Assembly: GCA_029582165.1 (NCBI GenBank)
Contig: CM055876.1
Location: forward strand, 25,699,817-25,763,816
Source: Portulaca oleracea
Lineage: Eukaryota; Streptophyta; Magnoliopsida; Caryophyllales; Portulacaceae
Direction: 5' to 3'
Length of the DNA stretch: 64,000 bases
Shown here: piece by piece, positions 23,291 through 33,700 of the stretch
How positions within the stretch are numbered: the first letter of the stretch is position 1
Layout of the letters: each line of letters begins with the position of its first letter
Position numbers and translations under genes: made by a program
The notes under the pieces: model-generated
Database searches by the model: none
The model's input: only the letters and a program-made list of their open reading frames with translations
What the model was told of the DNA's origin: nothing

Positions 23291-23476
23291 TGCAGAGCCA
23301 GAAATGATGTTTGGCCACCTCAACCTTACAGCCAAAATGCAGGACATCAATGTTATCGAACTTAATGAGTATTCGGCCAAGTTTCGTTGCTTAAACTGAG
23401 TCGCGCCAGTGAGGCGATCGAATTCTCATTTTGTGACGGGTCCTTGCCCGCATAGCAGCCTGTGAAAAGGGCTTAA

Positions 23477-23846
23477 GGCTATCAGCAACGGTGTTAAAAA
23501 CACCAAAAATGGAGGAGAGAAAATGGAAAAAAAAGGAAAAACAAAAAAAGAGGGCATACCAAAAATGTTGCAGCATTCTTAGAACGAATAAGAGAGAAAG
23601 GGGGATGGGGAGGAGAGAGATAGAGAGAACTAAGAGAGAGAAAAATAATGAACAAAATTTATTTTATTTTTTCTTTTCTTTTTTATATTATTTTAATAAT
23701 TATATATTACTTATTCCCCACTACATTCCTCAACTTATTCTTCATCGTTGACAATACTTATTCTTCACTACTTATTAAACTAATAATAAATCTACTATTC
23801 ATGTATTTAGTGTTTTTCATTTTGAAAAATACCATTGAAGATAGCC
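23477..23846. mobile_element. MITE with GGCTATC ends
   Basis: Left GGCTATCAGCAACGGTGTTA; right, reversed, GGCTATCTTCAATGGTATTT. About 28 bp of inverted repeat. Flanks are TAA and CAA, a possible 3-bp duplication with one change. Interior is purine-rich and non-coding. Confidence 0.75.
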
Positions 23847-24608
23847 CAAGAGCTTGATAATGTCACTACAACATGAAACGTCTAAGGCGACCGACCCAAG
23901 CGACCGATATGTATCCGTCGCTCAGGTCGACACGGGCGACCGATACTTCGCGACCGATACTAATAACACGAGAAATATTTGTGACTTTTTTTTCAAGTAA
24001 TTTTTCAAAAAAATATTTTTAAAAAATGTTTTAACGAGAAAATGAGAAAGATAATTTTATAAAAAAAAAATCTGAAAATAGATGTTTGTGACTTTTTTTT
24101 AAGTAATTTTTCAAAAACTAGTTTATTGGGTTAAAAGGTTAATATGAAAAATTACTTATCAAACACCTCATGTAACTTTTTGATTTGGGAATTAGATTCT
24201 AATAACACGAACTTTTGGTCATATAAGACTTAATAAACGAATTTTTGATTTGGTGATTAATAATACGAACTTTGACCCCCTGTTGCCCCCAACAATACGC
24301 TTGGTGGCGGTTTGATGTGGCGGCGAAGGCACGCGCCTGGTTGTTTTGACTTTGCCACGTCATCCGCGTTGACTTAAAAAATAATACGAACTTTTACCTA
24401 TGTTGCTCTGAATAATACGAACTTTTTTTTCTCTCTAAAAATCCCATATCCCATTTTTACTTCTTCATCTTCTTCAATCTTCCCCCTCCCCCTCTCCATT
24501 CCTAGAAAATTTATCTCTATTGGCCCGTTAGCTCACAGAATATAAAATTTATCACTAGATAAGAGAGGAAAGAGAAAAATCCCTAAATTGTTTAACAACT
24601 TCACACCC

Positions 24609-24837
24609 TGTTGGCGGGTAGGTTAGTTAGGTTAGTTAAAAGTAGTTAAGTTCTTTATTTTTCTGTTAGCTTGTTTTGATTCTCTTTGTCTTTCTTTTCT
24701 CCCTTTATAAAGGGATTGATTGTATCATTTTAACACAGAGGTGTGGAGTAATTATTCAAGCAATTATAGAAGATTTCCGTGACATTTTTCTGTTGTTGAC
24801 AAAGAGAATATCACAGAAGAGATGAGAGTTTTTGACA
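24609..24837 (+). mobile_element. Solo LTR inside the Pack-MULE
   Basis: Starts TGTTGGCGGGTAGGTTAG, ends GTTTTTGACA, with CACCC duplicated exactly at 24604-24608 and 24838-24842. A TATA box sits in TTTATAAAGGGATTG near 24704, as in short copia LTRs. It lies 150 bp before the ATG of the captured gene fragment, in the same orientation. Confidence 0.82.
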
Positions 24838-24987
24838 CACCCCCTGAATTTTCCTCCATTTTTTAATTTTTCCCGTTTACTTTCGTGTTCTTAACGTATC
24901 CTTTCCAACCAATTTCCCCCTTTTTCGAGTTCCATTTGGTGGTGGGTTGATTGGTTTCTGCAGATCCCCCGAACCCTAGCTTCATCC

Positions 24988-25490
24988 ATGGAGTTTCTCG
25001 GCAAAATGGTGAAGAAAGAGTTCAAAGGGTTTGGGGTTTTTGATGGGGTTGTCGATTCCTTCGATTTCACAACTAGGTTCTTCAAAATCTTGTACAAAGA
25101 CGGCAATTCCGAGGATGCTAATTTCTCTGAGGTTTCCCGGTTAGTTTATGCGGCGGTTTCCGACCCGATTTGACGACGTGGTTGAGAAAGTTGAAACGGT
25201 AGGATGCATTGACCTGAATTTGACTGTAGTCAATGATGAGTTTGATGAAGATGTAGAGACAAAGGGGGAGAACAAGAAGGAGGAGAGGAATTTTGATTTG
25301 AATTTAGGGCTTAGTGATGAGAATTTGAATGGGGTTAATGAGAGTGTGGATAACAATCTATGCACCGATTTCGGTAAAGAGTTACAAAGTGGAGCTAGTA
25401 TGAATGTTTGGATTGATTCTGGCATTTGGGTATCTGATGCAGTCCATGGCCATGGCTTCGATGGTTGGTGTAGAATGGGGAGGGAGAGGA
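24988..25490 (+). pseudogene. Captured fragment of a PTM/DDT-domain type protein gene
   Basis: From the ATG at 24988 the frame gives EFLGKMVKKEFKGFGVFDGV, FDFTTRFFKILYKDGNSED and NFSEV. This is the N-terminal Tudor-like module of plant PHD/DDT-domain transcriptional regulators such as PTM. A one-base change of frame near 25150-25170 leads into a frame (25148 on) with CIDLNLTVV and NFDLNLGLSDENL, the DLNL-type linker that follows this module. The rest of the gene (DDT and PHD domains) is absent. The frame ends by running into the right MULE arm. Family assignment is from the pattern I know, not from a search. Possibly transcribed, but a functional protein is unlikely. Confidence 0.6.
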
Positions 25491-26001
25491 TTGAAGAAGA
25501 TGAAGAAGTAAAAATGGGATCTGAGATTTTTAGAGAGAGAAAGAAGTTCGTATTATTTTTTAAGTCAACATGGATGACGTGGCAAAGTCAAAACAACCAG
25601 GCGCGTGACTCCACTGCCACGTCAGACCGCCACCAAATTAAGTTCAACTTAACTCGGTGGCGTACTGTTGGGGACAATAGGGGGTCAAAGTTCGTATTAA
25701 TAATCAACAAATCAAAAGTTCATATTATTAAATATTATATAGCCAAAAATACATATTATTAGAATCCAATTTCCCTTTTAATTTTAGTCAAAATATTAAC
25801 GATGTCCAAAAATGGTAAAAGTTAACTCAACAGACGGGAGCCAAGCACCCCCCTCAATTTTTGAGTTCAGAGTAATTATAAAATTATTCATATTTTTTTG
25901 CAAATTGTTATATCATATTTTCTTAACTATGCTACTAAGTAAACTGAAATGCTCCAGATAATGTGTTTTGACTTTTAAGTAAACTCTCGTTGATCCACTA
26001 A

Positions 26002-26189
26002 GGCCCTATTCTTTTGTGCGGTTGGTAAAATACGGAAATTGTACGGTGTGGTGAAACTGTGGAAAATGCGGTAAGGTGTGGAATGTGATGGTCAAATTTG
26101 TGAAAAGTGTGGTTGAATGGTAAGTGAGGAGAGAGAATGTGAAAAATAGAGAAAAAAACTGAGGAGAGAAAAAGTGAGGATATATACTT
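26002..26189. mobile_element. PIF/Harbinger-like MITE, copy 3, truncated
   Basis: TAA then GGCCCTATTCTTTTGTGCGG at the left. The right end is missing, cut near 26190 where TAGGGGTGTTCACGG begins. Confidence 0.8.
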
Positions 26190-26450
26190 TAGGGGTGTTC
26201 ACGGTGCGATTGGGGCAGTTTCGGTAAGTGGTGGATCAGATAAAACGGTTTTCTAAAATCTTAAACCGGATAACCAGGGTTTTCAAAGTCGGTGCACCGG
26301 ATTTAACGATTTGGTGTCACCGGTTAAGCGGAATCGTCTTAATATCCATCAACATTAAAGAATCACCATTTAATCAACCCAAAAAAAAAATTTTCATGCT
26401 CGATTTATCACTTGCCACTACCGAATTCATTTTAAAGAGCCTAAATTAAA
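26190..26450. mobile_element. hAT-like MITE fragment, left end only
   Basis: TAGGGGTGTTCACGGTGCGA is a typical hAT terminus in plants and is followed by GGTTTT/CCGGTTAAG words. No matching right end was found. Confidence 0.5.
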
Positions 26451-26655
26451 TTAGGCTGTGAGAGCAGAGAGAGAGAAAGAAATGAATGTCACAATGGAAC
26501 CTAATTCCTAAAGCGCCTAAATTATTCTAATTAGTAAATTAAATTGGACTGACTGATTGTGAGAGTGAGTCGTGCGTGAGAGGCTTGGCCCATAGCCATT
26601 AGCCATATTCAAATCTTGAAGATCATATTTTTGCCAAAAATATATTGAATGGTAA

Positions 26656-27641
26656 GGGCCTGTAAATTTTAGTGGTAAGTGGTAGCCGGTAGGTATGGTA
26701 AATGTTATTTTTTGGTAAGTTTCGGTAAAATTTAGTAATTTTTGGTAAGTTTAAATATTTTTTGGAAATACAAAATGAACAAATTAAAAGTTAGAGTTTG
26801 AAAATTTATAATTTTCAAAATTTTAAAAATGTAAAAAGTTTAAAAATTAAAAATGTAAAAATAAAAAAATAAAAAAAATTTAAAATTTAAAAATTTATAA
26901 AGAAGAAAAGATAAAAATTAAAATTTTAAAAACTAAAATTTTAAAAATTAAAAATTGTCATTAAAAAATAAAAAAAATTAAATTTTATTATCAAAATTAA
27001 AAATTAAAAAATTAAAATTCAAGAAATTAAAAATTTTAAAAATTAAAAAAATAATTAAAATATTAAAAATATTAAATATTAGAAAATCACAAATTAAAAT
27101 ATAAATAAATTTAAAAAATAAAAATAAATAAAATATATATATTAAAATAACATTTTTAATTTTATTATTTTAAAATCATAAAAATTAAAAATTAAAATTA
27201 AAATTAATAATTAAAAATTAAAAATTAAAAATTAAAAATTAAAAATTAAAAATTAAAAATTAAAAATTAAAAATTAAAAATTAAATTAAAAATTAAATTA
27301 AAAATTAAAAATTAAAAATTAAAAAATTAAAATTAAAATTAAAATTAAAAATTAAAAATTAAAAATTAAAAATTAAAAATTAAAAATTAAAAATTAAAAA
27401 TTAAAAATTAAAAATTAAAAATTAAAAATTAAAAATTAAAAATTAAATTTTAAATTTTAAATTTTAAATTTAAATATATAAAATATAAAATATAATATTT
27501 AACTTAAAAATAAAAAAAATAAAAAATAAAAACTTTGATAAGTTTTGATAATTTTTTATAATTTTTGGTAAATTTTAATAATTTTCGGTAATTTTTGATA
27601 TTTAATTACTTTACGACAATGTACCCATGAATTACAGAGCC
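26656..27641. mobile_element. Harbinger-like MITE expanded by an AAATT-type repeat
   Basis: The left end GGGCCTGTAAATTTTAGTGG and the right end, reversed, GGCTCTGTAATTCATGGGTA are inverted repeats, flanked by TAA (26653-26655, 27642-27644). The centre is almost pure A and T, built on AAATTAAAA units. Confidence 0.8.
26760..27480. repeat. (AAATT)n-type low-complexity tract
   Basis: About 720 bp nearly without G or C. It is most regular at 27200-27440, where ATTAAAA-type units of 7 bp repeat many times. It lies wholly inside the MITE at 26656-27641. Confidence 0.92.
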
Positions 27642-27644
27642 TAA

Positions 27645-28667
27645 GTGTGAGATAGTTAAATAGTAAGTACCGTGAGTGAATTTCTATTTACACTTTACCT
27701 CATAAAATATACATAAAAAAAATCTTTTTTTTCCCTTTTTCTTTCTCCTCCTCTCTCAATTTTAATATCCCTGTTAGTTGAAGCAATTTAGCCTAATACA
27801 ATTAGTTGATTACAAAATGTCTTCTAATGGTATGTTTACGCCTTTTCCCTCGACCATTTCAACCTTTTTGGTTTCAACATATTGAATTCAAATAAGGATG
27901 ATATGGTCCGTAGGGTGGCTAGATTTGATCGTGGTATAAGTTTCATTCGTGGGGACCTTGTACCTACATCTAACCTAATTAAGGAGAATTTGCCCAAGGA
28001 GAAATTTACAAATTCAAAGTTTTAATCTATTTTCTTTTTTGGTTGTTTGTGTTGTATTGCTCCTTACTAGTTGTTTTTAGTTGTTATGTTGATGTCATTA
28101 CTATTTTCTGTTGTTACAGACTATCAAGTCTTTTCAGACTTTGAACAATAAACTAAAGGTGTTTGTGTGAACTCGTATCGACCAATAGTCACATATAGAA
28201 TTTCTGAGCATGGTTGAAATCAGTTTGGTTAAAATCAGATTTGGATGTATTAGATTGGATTGGATTGGTTTGGATAAATTATGATTATTTTTTTTTGGAA
28301 AATTGTGTTTTTAGAGAAGATTGTTTTTGGGAAATTGTGTAAGGTTTAGATATGTTTAGATTGAATTGAATTGGATTTGATAGTTGAACCAATCCAAAGA
28401 ACTGGTCTTTCAATTCATTTGACAATTTGAATACTATGATTTAGTTAGAGATTGTAGTTGAATTTGGTAAATTTTAATGAGTATTTGTGTTAAAGCTTTG
28501 TTATAAATAATAAAAATACTCATATTTCTTTTAAATAAAATAATGGTGCCCACAAATTTAAATAGTACGATGCAAATATTAAGAATTAATAAGTAGAAGG
28601 TAGTTATATTTAAACATATATGTTACTATTAACAATTATTTGACTCTCTTCCATAATCAAATGCTTC
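27645..28667. other. Intergenic; one gene-like scrap
   Basis: Near 27890-28015 one frame reads DDMVRRVARFDRGISFIRGD with no stop for about 40 codons, composed like coding DNA. No start, splice frame or family recognised; it may be an old transposon fragment. Otherwise AT-rich. Confidence 0.35.
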
Positions 28668-28670
28668 TTA

Positions 28671-28985
28671 GGTCCGGTTTTTTATGCGGTGAATTTGCGG
28701 TGTGATAAGTAGCGGTGAGTTGCGGTAAGTTGCGGTAAGTTGTGGTTGAAATAATAAATGGGTGCTGAAATATTTTTATTAGAAAATATATTAAATAATA
28801 AATGAGTTGTGGTGGATTGCGATAAGTTGCGGTGGAAATAATTTTGTGGATTTTAAATAATTTTGTGGATTTTGTGGAAATATATTAAATAAAAGATAAA
28901 TAGTAATTTGAGGTGAGTTACGGTAAGTTACAGTAAGTTGTGATAAATTGCAGCGCGATAACTTACGGTACTGCATAACGGAGCC
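28671..28985. mobile_element. PIF/Harbinger-like MITE, copy 4
   Basis: GGTCCGGTTTTTTATGCGGT at the left, GGCTCCGTTATGCAGTACCG reversed at the right, TTA on both sides (28668-28670, 28986-28988). Rich in GCGGTAAGTT words. Confidence 0.88.
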
Positions 28986-29300
28986 TTAATTAAACATGGT
29001 TGGTACATCATATATGTCACACGGTGTACCTAATGGAATAGTGAATTAATCTCCATGGTTAGAATGTCCCGCAAAGAATATTACAAAGTCCATGGTATAT
29101 AAATAGTTATTTTGAAATTCTTTCCTAGCTGGAAAAGTCATACAAGTACAATATTTGTTAATATCATAGCGATTTGCATAATATTTGAATTATGTCATTT
29201 TCATATAATCAATAAGATGTACAATTTAATGAAACATATCTTAAACTTGAATATAAAAATTATATCAATCTCTCTCTGCATATTTTGTTATCATCATATA

Positions 29301-29572
29301 CTACCTCCGTCCCACAATACTTGTCACTTTAACTAACTTTTTTTGTCCCATAATACTTGTCACTTTATAATTCCAATGTAACTTTTTCCAACTAACTACC
29401 TTTTTTATTAATTTTTCTCATATAAAAATAGAAAAAGTAAGAGAAAGAAAGATATCTATACAATTTAATACTAATATTTCACAACTTTTCACACAACATA
29501 ATGCTTAACTAACCTATTTCATTGGTTTTCTAAATTTTAGCTAAATGGATAAGTAATATGTGATGGAAGTAA
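29301..29572. mobile_element. Stowaway-like MITE, degenerate
   Basis: CTACCTCCGTCCCACAATAC at the left, TTACTTCCATCACATATTAC reversed at the right, TA on both sides. This is the Tc1/mariner-type Stowaway end. Confidence 0.8.
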
Positions 29573-29897
29573 TAGTAAAAGTTACTTTCAACAATTTCAC
29601 ATGAACCATTGGTAAAATTTAAGGTATGTCTGTTAATTTCTTAGGAAAATATTTTTGTCATGTATCAATTTTGACTAAAGCAGTTTTCTATAGAAAACTT
29701 TCTCAAAAAACATGAAAAAAATACTGGGATCAACTACAAATTTTTCCATGTTTATTTTATAACTGAACTTAAAAAAATTTGATCAACTCAGAAAAGTTGA
29801 CCAACTTCATACTCCTACAAAGTTCTATCAACTAGATACTATGGTTAAAAAGGGGGGGAGGGGGGGTTGGGGTTGGTTCTTGTAGGTTTTTAACTAA

Positions 29898-30164
29898 AGT
29901 CCCGTTCTTTTATGTGATAGGTTGATACCGCACCGCACTCTTTAATTTTCCACCACACTTCACCATACCATACCATAATCATTACCAATATATTTTTTCA
30001 TTTTTTTTCTATTTACTTTTCTTCTCTACTGTTGACATTCTTCTCTTAATCTACCTCATCTATTACAAATCTCACTACAACTCATCACACTTTTTCAAAT
30101 TCTACTGCATCGCGCCATTAAGTCTATTACCACATCACAACCAACCGTATAAAAGAAGGAGGCG
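29898..30164. mobile_element. PIF/Harbinger-like MITE, copy 5, upstream of the GA2-oxidase gene
   Basis: AGTCCCGTTCTTTTATGTGA at the left, CGCCTCCTTCTTTTATACGG reversed at the right, TAA on both sides (29895-29897, 30165-30167). It ends about 480 bp before the TATA box. Confidence 0.88.
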
Positions 30165-30642
30165 TAAGTAGGTGTGTTAAAACTTAAAAAGTGGTGACCG
30201 TGAAAAATATGAAATGCATGGCTTAAGAAGATCATGTGTGGGGGACACGGATGGGATCATGATACACAAATATCCGGAACTCACTCAGTCACTCGTTCGT
30301 TCCAACTCGGTCTTTCACCGTACCATTTATTTATTATACAGAAAAAAAAAATGTAAGACGAAGAAAAGAAAACACGTATAGGAGGCCCATTCAATTTATT
30401 TAGAAAAGTTGGGTGCCGGGGGAGACAAATTTTCTATATCATACATTAAAATAATATTAATTTTGTTAAAATAATGTTTAATAGTAGGACCCCCCTACCT
30501 TTCCCCCACCCTGCTACGTCATATTTATTTAATTTTAATTTCCTTGAATATTTGCTTACTTTTTGAATTATTTATGTTTGTTTCCACAATAATAATTATA
30601 TTTGTTTAAAATTGATATTTGACTTCCCCCCACCTCCAACAC

Positions 30643-30650
30643 TATATATA
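30643..30650 (+). promoter_or_regulatory. Probable TATA box of the GA2-oxidase gene
   Basis: TATATATA, about 115 bp before the ATG at 30764, in a C-rich stretch. A transcription start near 30675-30685 would give a leader of about 85 bases. Confidence 0.7.
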
Positions 30651-30763
30651 CCCCCCACCTCACCTCACCCCACCTCACATCAGGCACCCATTCTCCAAAA
30701 TCAACCCACACATCATCTATTCATCTTCTTCATATTCATAACTTTCGATCAGAATCAGTGATA

Positions 30764-33700
30764 ATGGTGTTAGTATCTCCAAACCCATTGAAAAGGAGCA
30801 GGAAAACAAAGGCCTTCGGTGTCCCAACCGTTGATCTCTCCGTTAAACATGACGAGGATAATAATTCCTCCCTAAGAGAGCAGATTGTGAGTGCATGTGA
30901 GGAGTACGGCATCTTCAAGGTGGTTAACCATGGCGTCTCCTTTGACGCCGTTAATGCCCTCGAGAAGAAGGGGGTCGAGTTCTTCGCACAGACCGATGAA
31001 GACAAGTACCGGGCCGCCCCGCCCAGCCCATTTGGGTATGGGTCTAAGAACATTGGGTCCAATGGGGACATGGGCCACCTTGAGTACCTTCTTCTTCACG
31101 CCAATATACCCTCCACCCATCCACCCAATTTCAGGTAACACTTCTATTTACCTCCCATCCTTTTTTTCTTTTGTAATTCATTTACTTGGTCATTATCATC
31201 CCCATCATTCTTTATTATTATTATACTATAGTTAGTAAAAGTTTGATACTTGTACACACATAAAATGAATAAATTCTTTATTGGTGGAGGTGATATGTTC
31301 TTATTGATGGACATATGCGCGGTTGAGTTATCAAGTATAATTAACTACTTTTAGGTCTATATTATTATTAGCTGTTTTCAGATGATTTAAAGTGTAAACT
31401 AACATTAGTAAATTGTAATAAAATATATTTTCATATAATTATCGTAAATTCATAATGTAATTTTTATAAATTTATAATGTTAAAAGTTTTAAAAAAATTA
31501 GATTGGTCCATCGAAGGCAATAAGAGTTTAAAAGTGTGTAATTTGTGAAATGGGGGAGTATTGAACTGCGCAAGTACTGTCATTTCAACGTTTGACCATT
31601 ATTAATATATGTTATACTTAGGCCCCGTTTCTTTTATATAGAAACTTACGGTGCAATACCATACTACAACGCACTACTCAATATTTTACCACATTTCACC
31701 ACACTCCATCACATTTTACTATAATTATCACTAAAACATTTTCTTACTTTTTTTTCTCCTGAATTTTTTCATTCTCTCTCCCCTCACCTCATCTATCACA
31801 AGTTCACAACCTACCACAACTCATCACACTTCATCATACTTTTTCAAATTCCATTACATCGCATCATTAACACACCGAACCATATAAAAGAACGGAACCT
31901 TATTTAATAAATATTATACTGTCCTACTTTGATTAAAGAAATTCTATAATATATTTTATCAAAAAATCAATATATTGTATTTTTATAATAATATAATTTT
32001 TTATGGATTTATTGAATGTATGCTCATAAAACAGGATATTTATATAAAAATTAATAATTAAAATTCTTAAAATTTAATTGACATGTAAATCAAGTGGACA
32101 AGTAATATGAAAGGGACGTAGCAGAATACAGATGTATTTTATTTTTGTAGGGGGTATTAATAAATAATTAATTTAGTACTCAACACAAGATCAGGACTCA
32201 GGAGAGTACAGATGACATTATGACAAGACACAGGCAGGTTGGGGAGAAGTCTTACAATAAATATGAGGCAATATTGCCATAGCTAGAACAAATAATAAAG
32301 GAGATTAGTTTTCTAAATTTTGTTTCTACGACATTTTTAATGAGATTATCCGCAACACGAAGCATGTAGTGCAACATGGGAAGAATTAGTATATTAATAT
32401 TAATAGTGTCGTTTACTTTTAGGTTTAGAATAATTGTGTGCTTATTCGATCAGCATTGACTTTTGTTCAAGTACTTATAATCATTTAATTATATCTCTTA
32501 TGCTTTGTTTTAAAATGGGCTCCATTATTTCATATATCATATAATCATACAATAAGTTTAAGATTAATAAATAATTGTGCAGATAGATTGGTTTATTTTA
32601 ATTGCAATATGATATTTATTTAATGGTAATATACTTAAGAATTGGAATTGACATTTTTGCTAGTAATAGTATTGAATTCAATTATGCATAGCTTGTTGTA
32701 TAATATAATTTGAAAAAAAGGAATGGTGTATAAAGATATACATAACGCAGCGAGTGGCATAATTATTTTGGTTGGTATGGGTACTTGAATTAGTGAATGA
32801 TAATCAATAATGTGTCACCAAATTTCCACCTCAAAAATATTAAAATGAAAGAAAAATAAGTGACAGAAATGTTACTTGCGTAGGTCGTATCTATTTAACC
32901 ATTTATGCATGCTAGTGCCTAGTATATATGTATGAATACTGATTACTCCTTCTATAAGAAAGAATAATAAAGATAGGAAGCATTGAATGTTTAAAGGTAA
33001 GAAAAATACTCCTTCCATTTCTTAATATCTGTCACTTTAACTAAGTTTTCATTTTTTATAATATCTGTCACTTTATAATTTTAATACAATATTAATGATA
33101 ATTTTTTAAATTTAACTCTTACTTTTTACATTACCAATATAGGTATATAATCAAAATAGAAATGTATTTATTATTTTTATTATTTTCAATACAATTATCA
33201 TTTTCAATATTAGTTTCTTTAAATCTTTCCAAAACTCAAATGTGACAGATATTAAGAAAGGAGGGAGTAGTAATAGTATTTTATGTTTTTTTATGCGGTA
33301 TTTTGCGGAATGGTGTGGTGAGGTGTGGTGGAATTGTGGTGGGGTGTAGTGAAATTGTGTTAGGTTATTGTTACGTGGGGTAGGTGAGGAGAGACAATGT
33401 AAAAAGCAGAGGAGAAAAGTGAGGAGAAAGAAAAGTAATGAATTGCGGTAGAATATAGTGGGTTATGATAAATTGCGGCACTGCAGTTTGCCAACCGCAG
33501 AAAAGAAGAAGGCTTAAATTATGCCACCATCCCACCCAACATTGGCATTTATGATGGCTTAAAGGTTTTGGGGTCATTGGCCGACTTCATATTACGTACT
33601 CTAATTCTAAAGCCATCAATTCTGATTTTTTTTTCTTTAATTTATATCTTAAGTTTCTCTTTGACATGTTAATTTGCAAGACTCTTTTGCAATTCATAAT

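Larger units (their letters stand above)
24187..25775 (+). mobile_element. Mutator-like (Pack-MULE type) element
   Basis: Long inverted repeats of about 230 bp: the left starts GGGAATTAGATTCTAATAAC and the right, reversed, starts GGGAAATTGGATTCTAATAA. Both carry ACGAACTTT words, GACTTTGCCACGTCATCC-type blocks and the end of the arm near 24425 and 25548. The flanks TTTTGATTT (24178-24186) and TTTTAATTT (25776-25784) form a 9-bp duplication with one mismatch, the Mutator hallmark. No transposase. Between the arms lie a solo LTR and a gene-like fragment, so this fits a Pack-MULE. Confidence 0.88.

Noticed and set aside
23300..23460. Gag-like scrap (a frame with KMQDINVIELNEYSAKFRCL)
   Set aside because: Vaguely like a gypsy gag region but too short and without any conserved motif to call.
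30872..31141. Antisense frame over GA2-oxidase exon 1
   Set aside because: Shadow of a GC-richer coding exon; no domain and no splice or promoter support.
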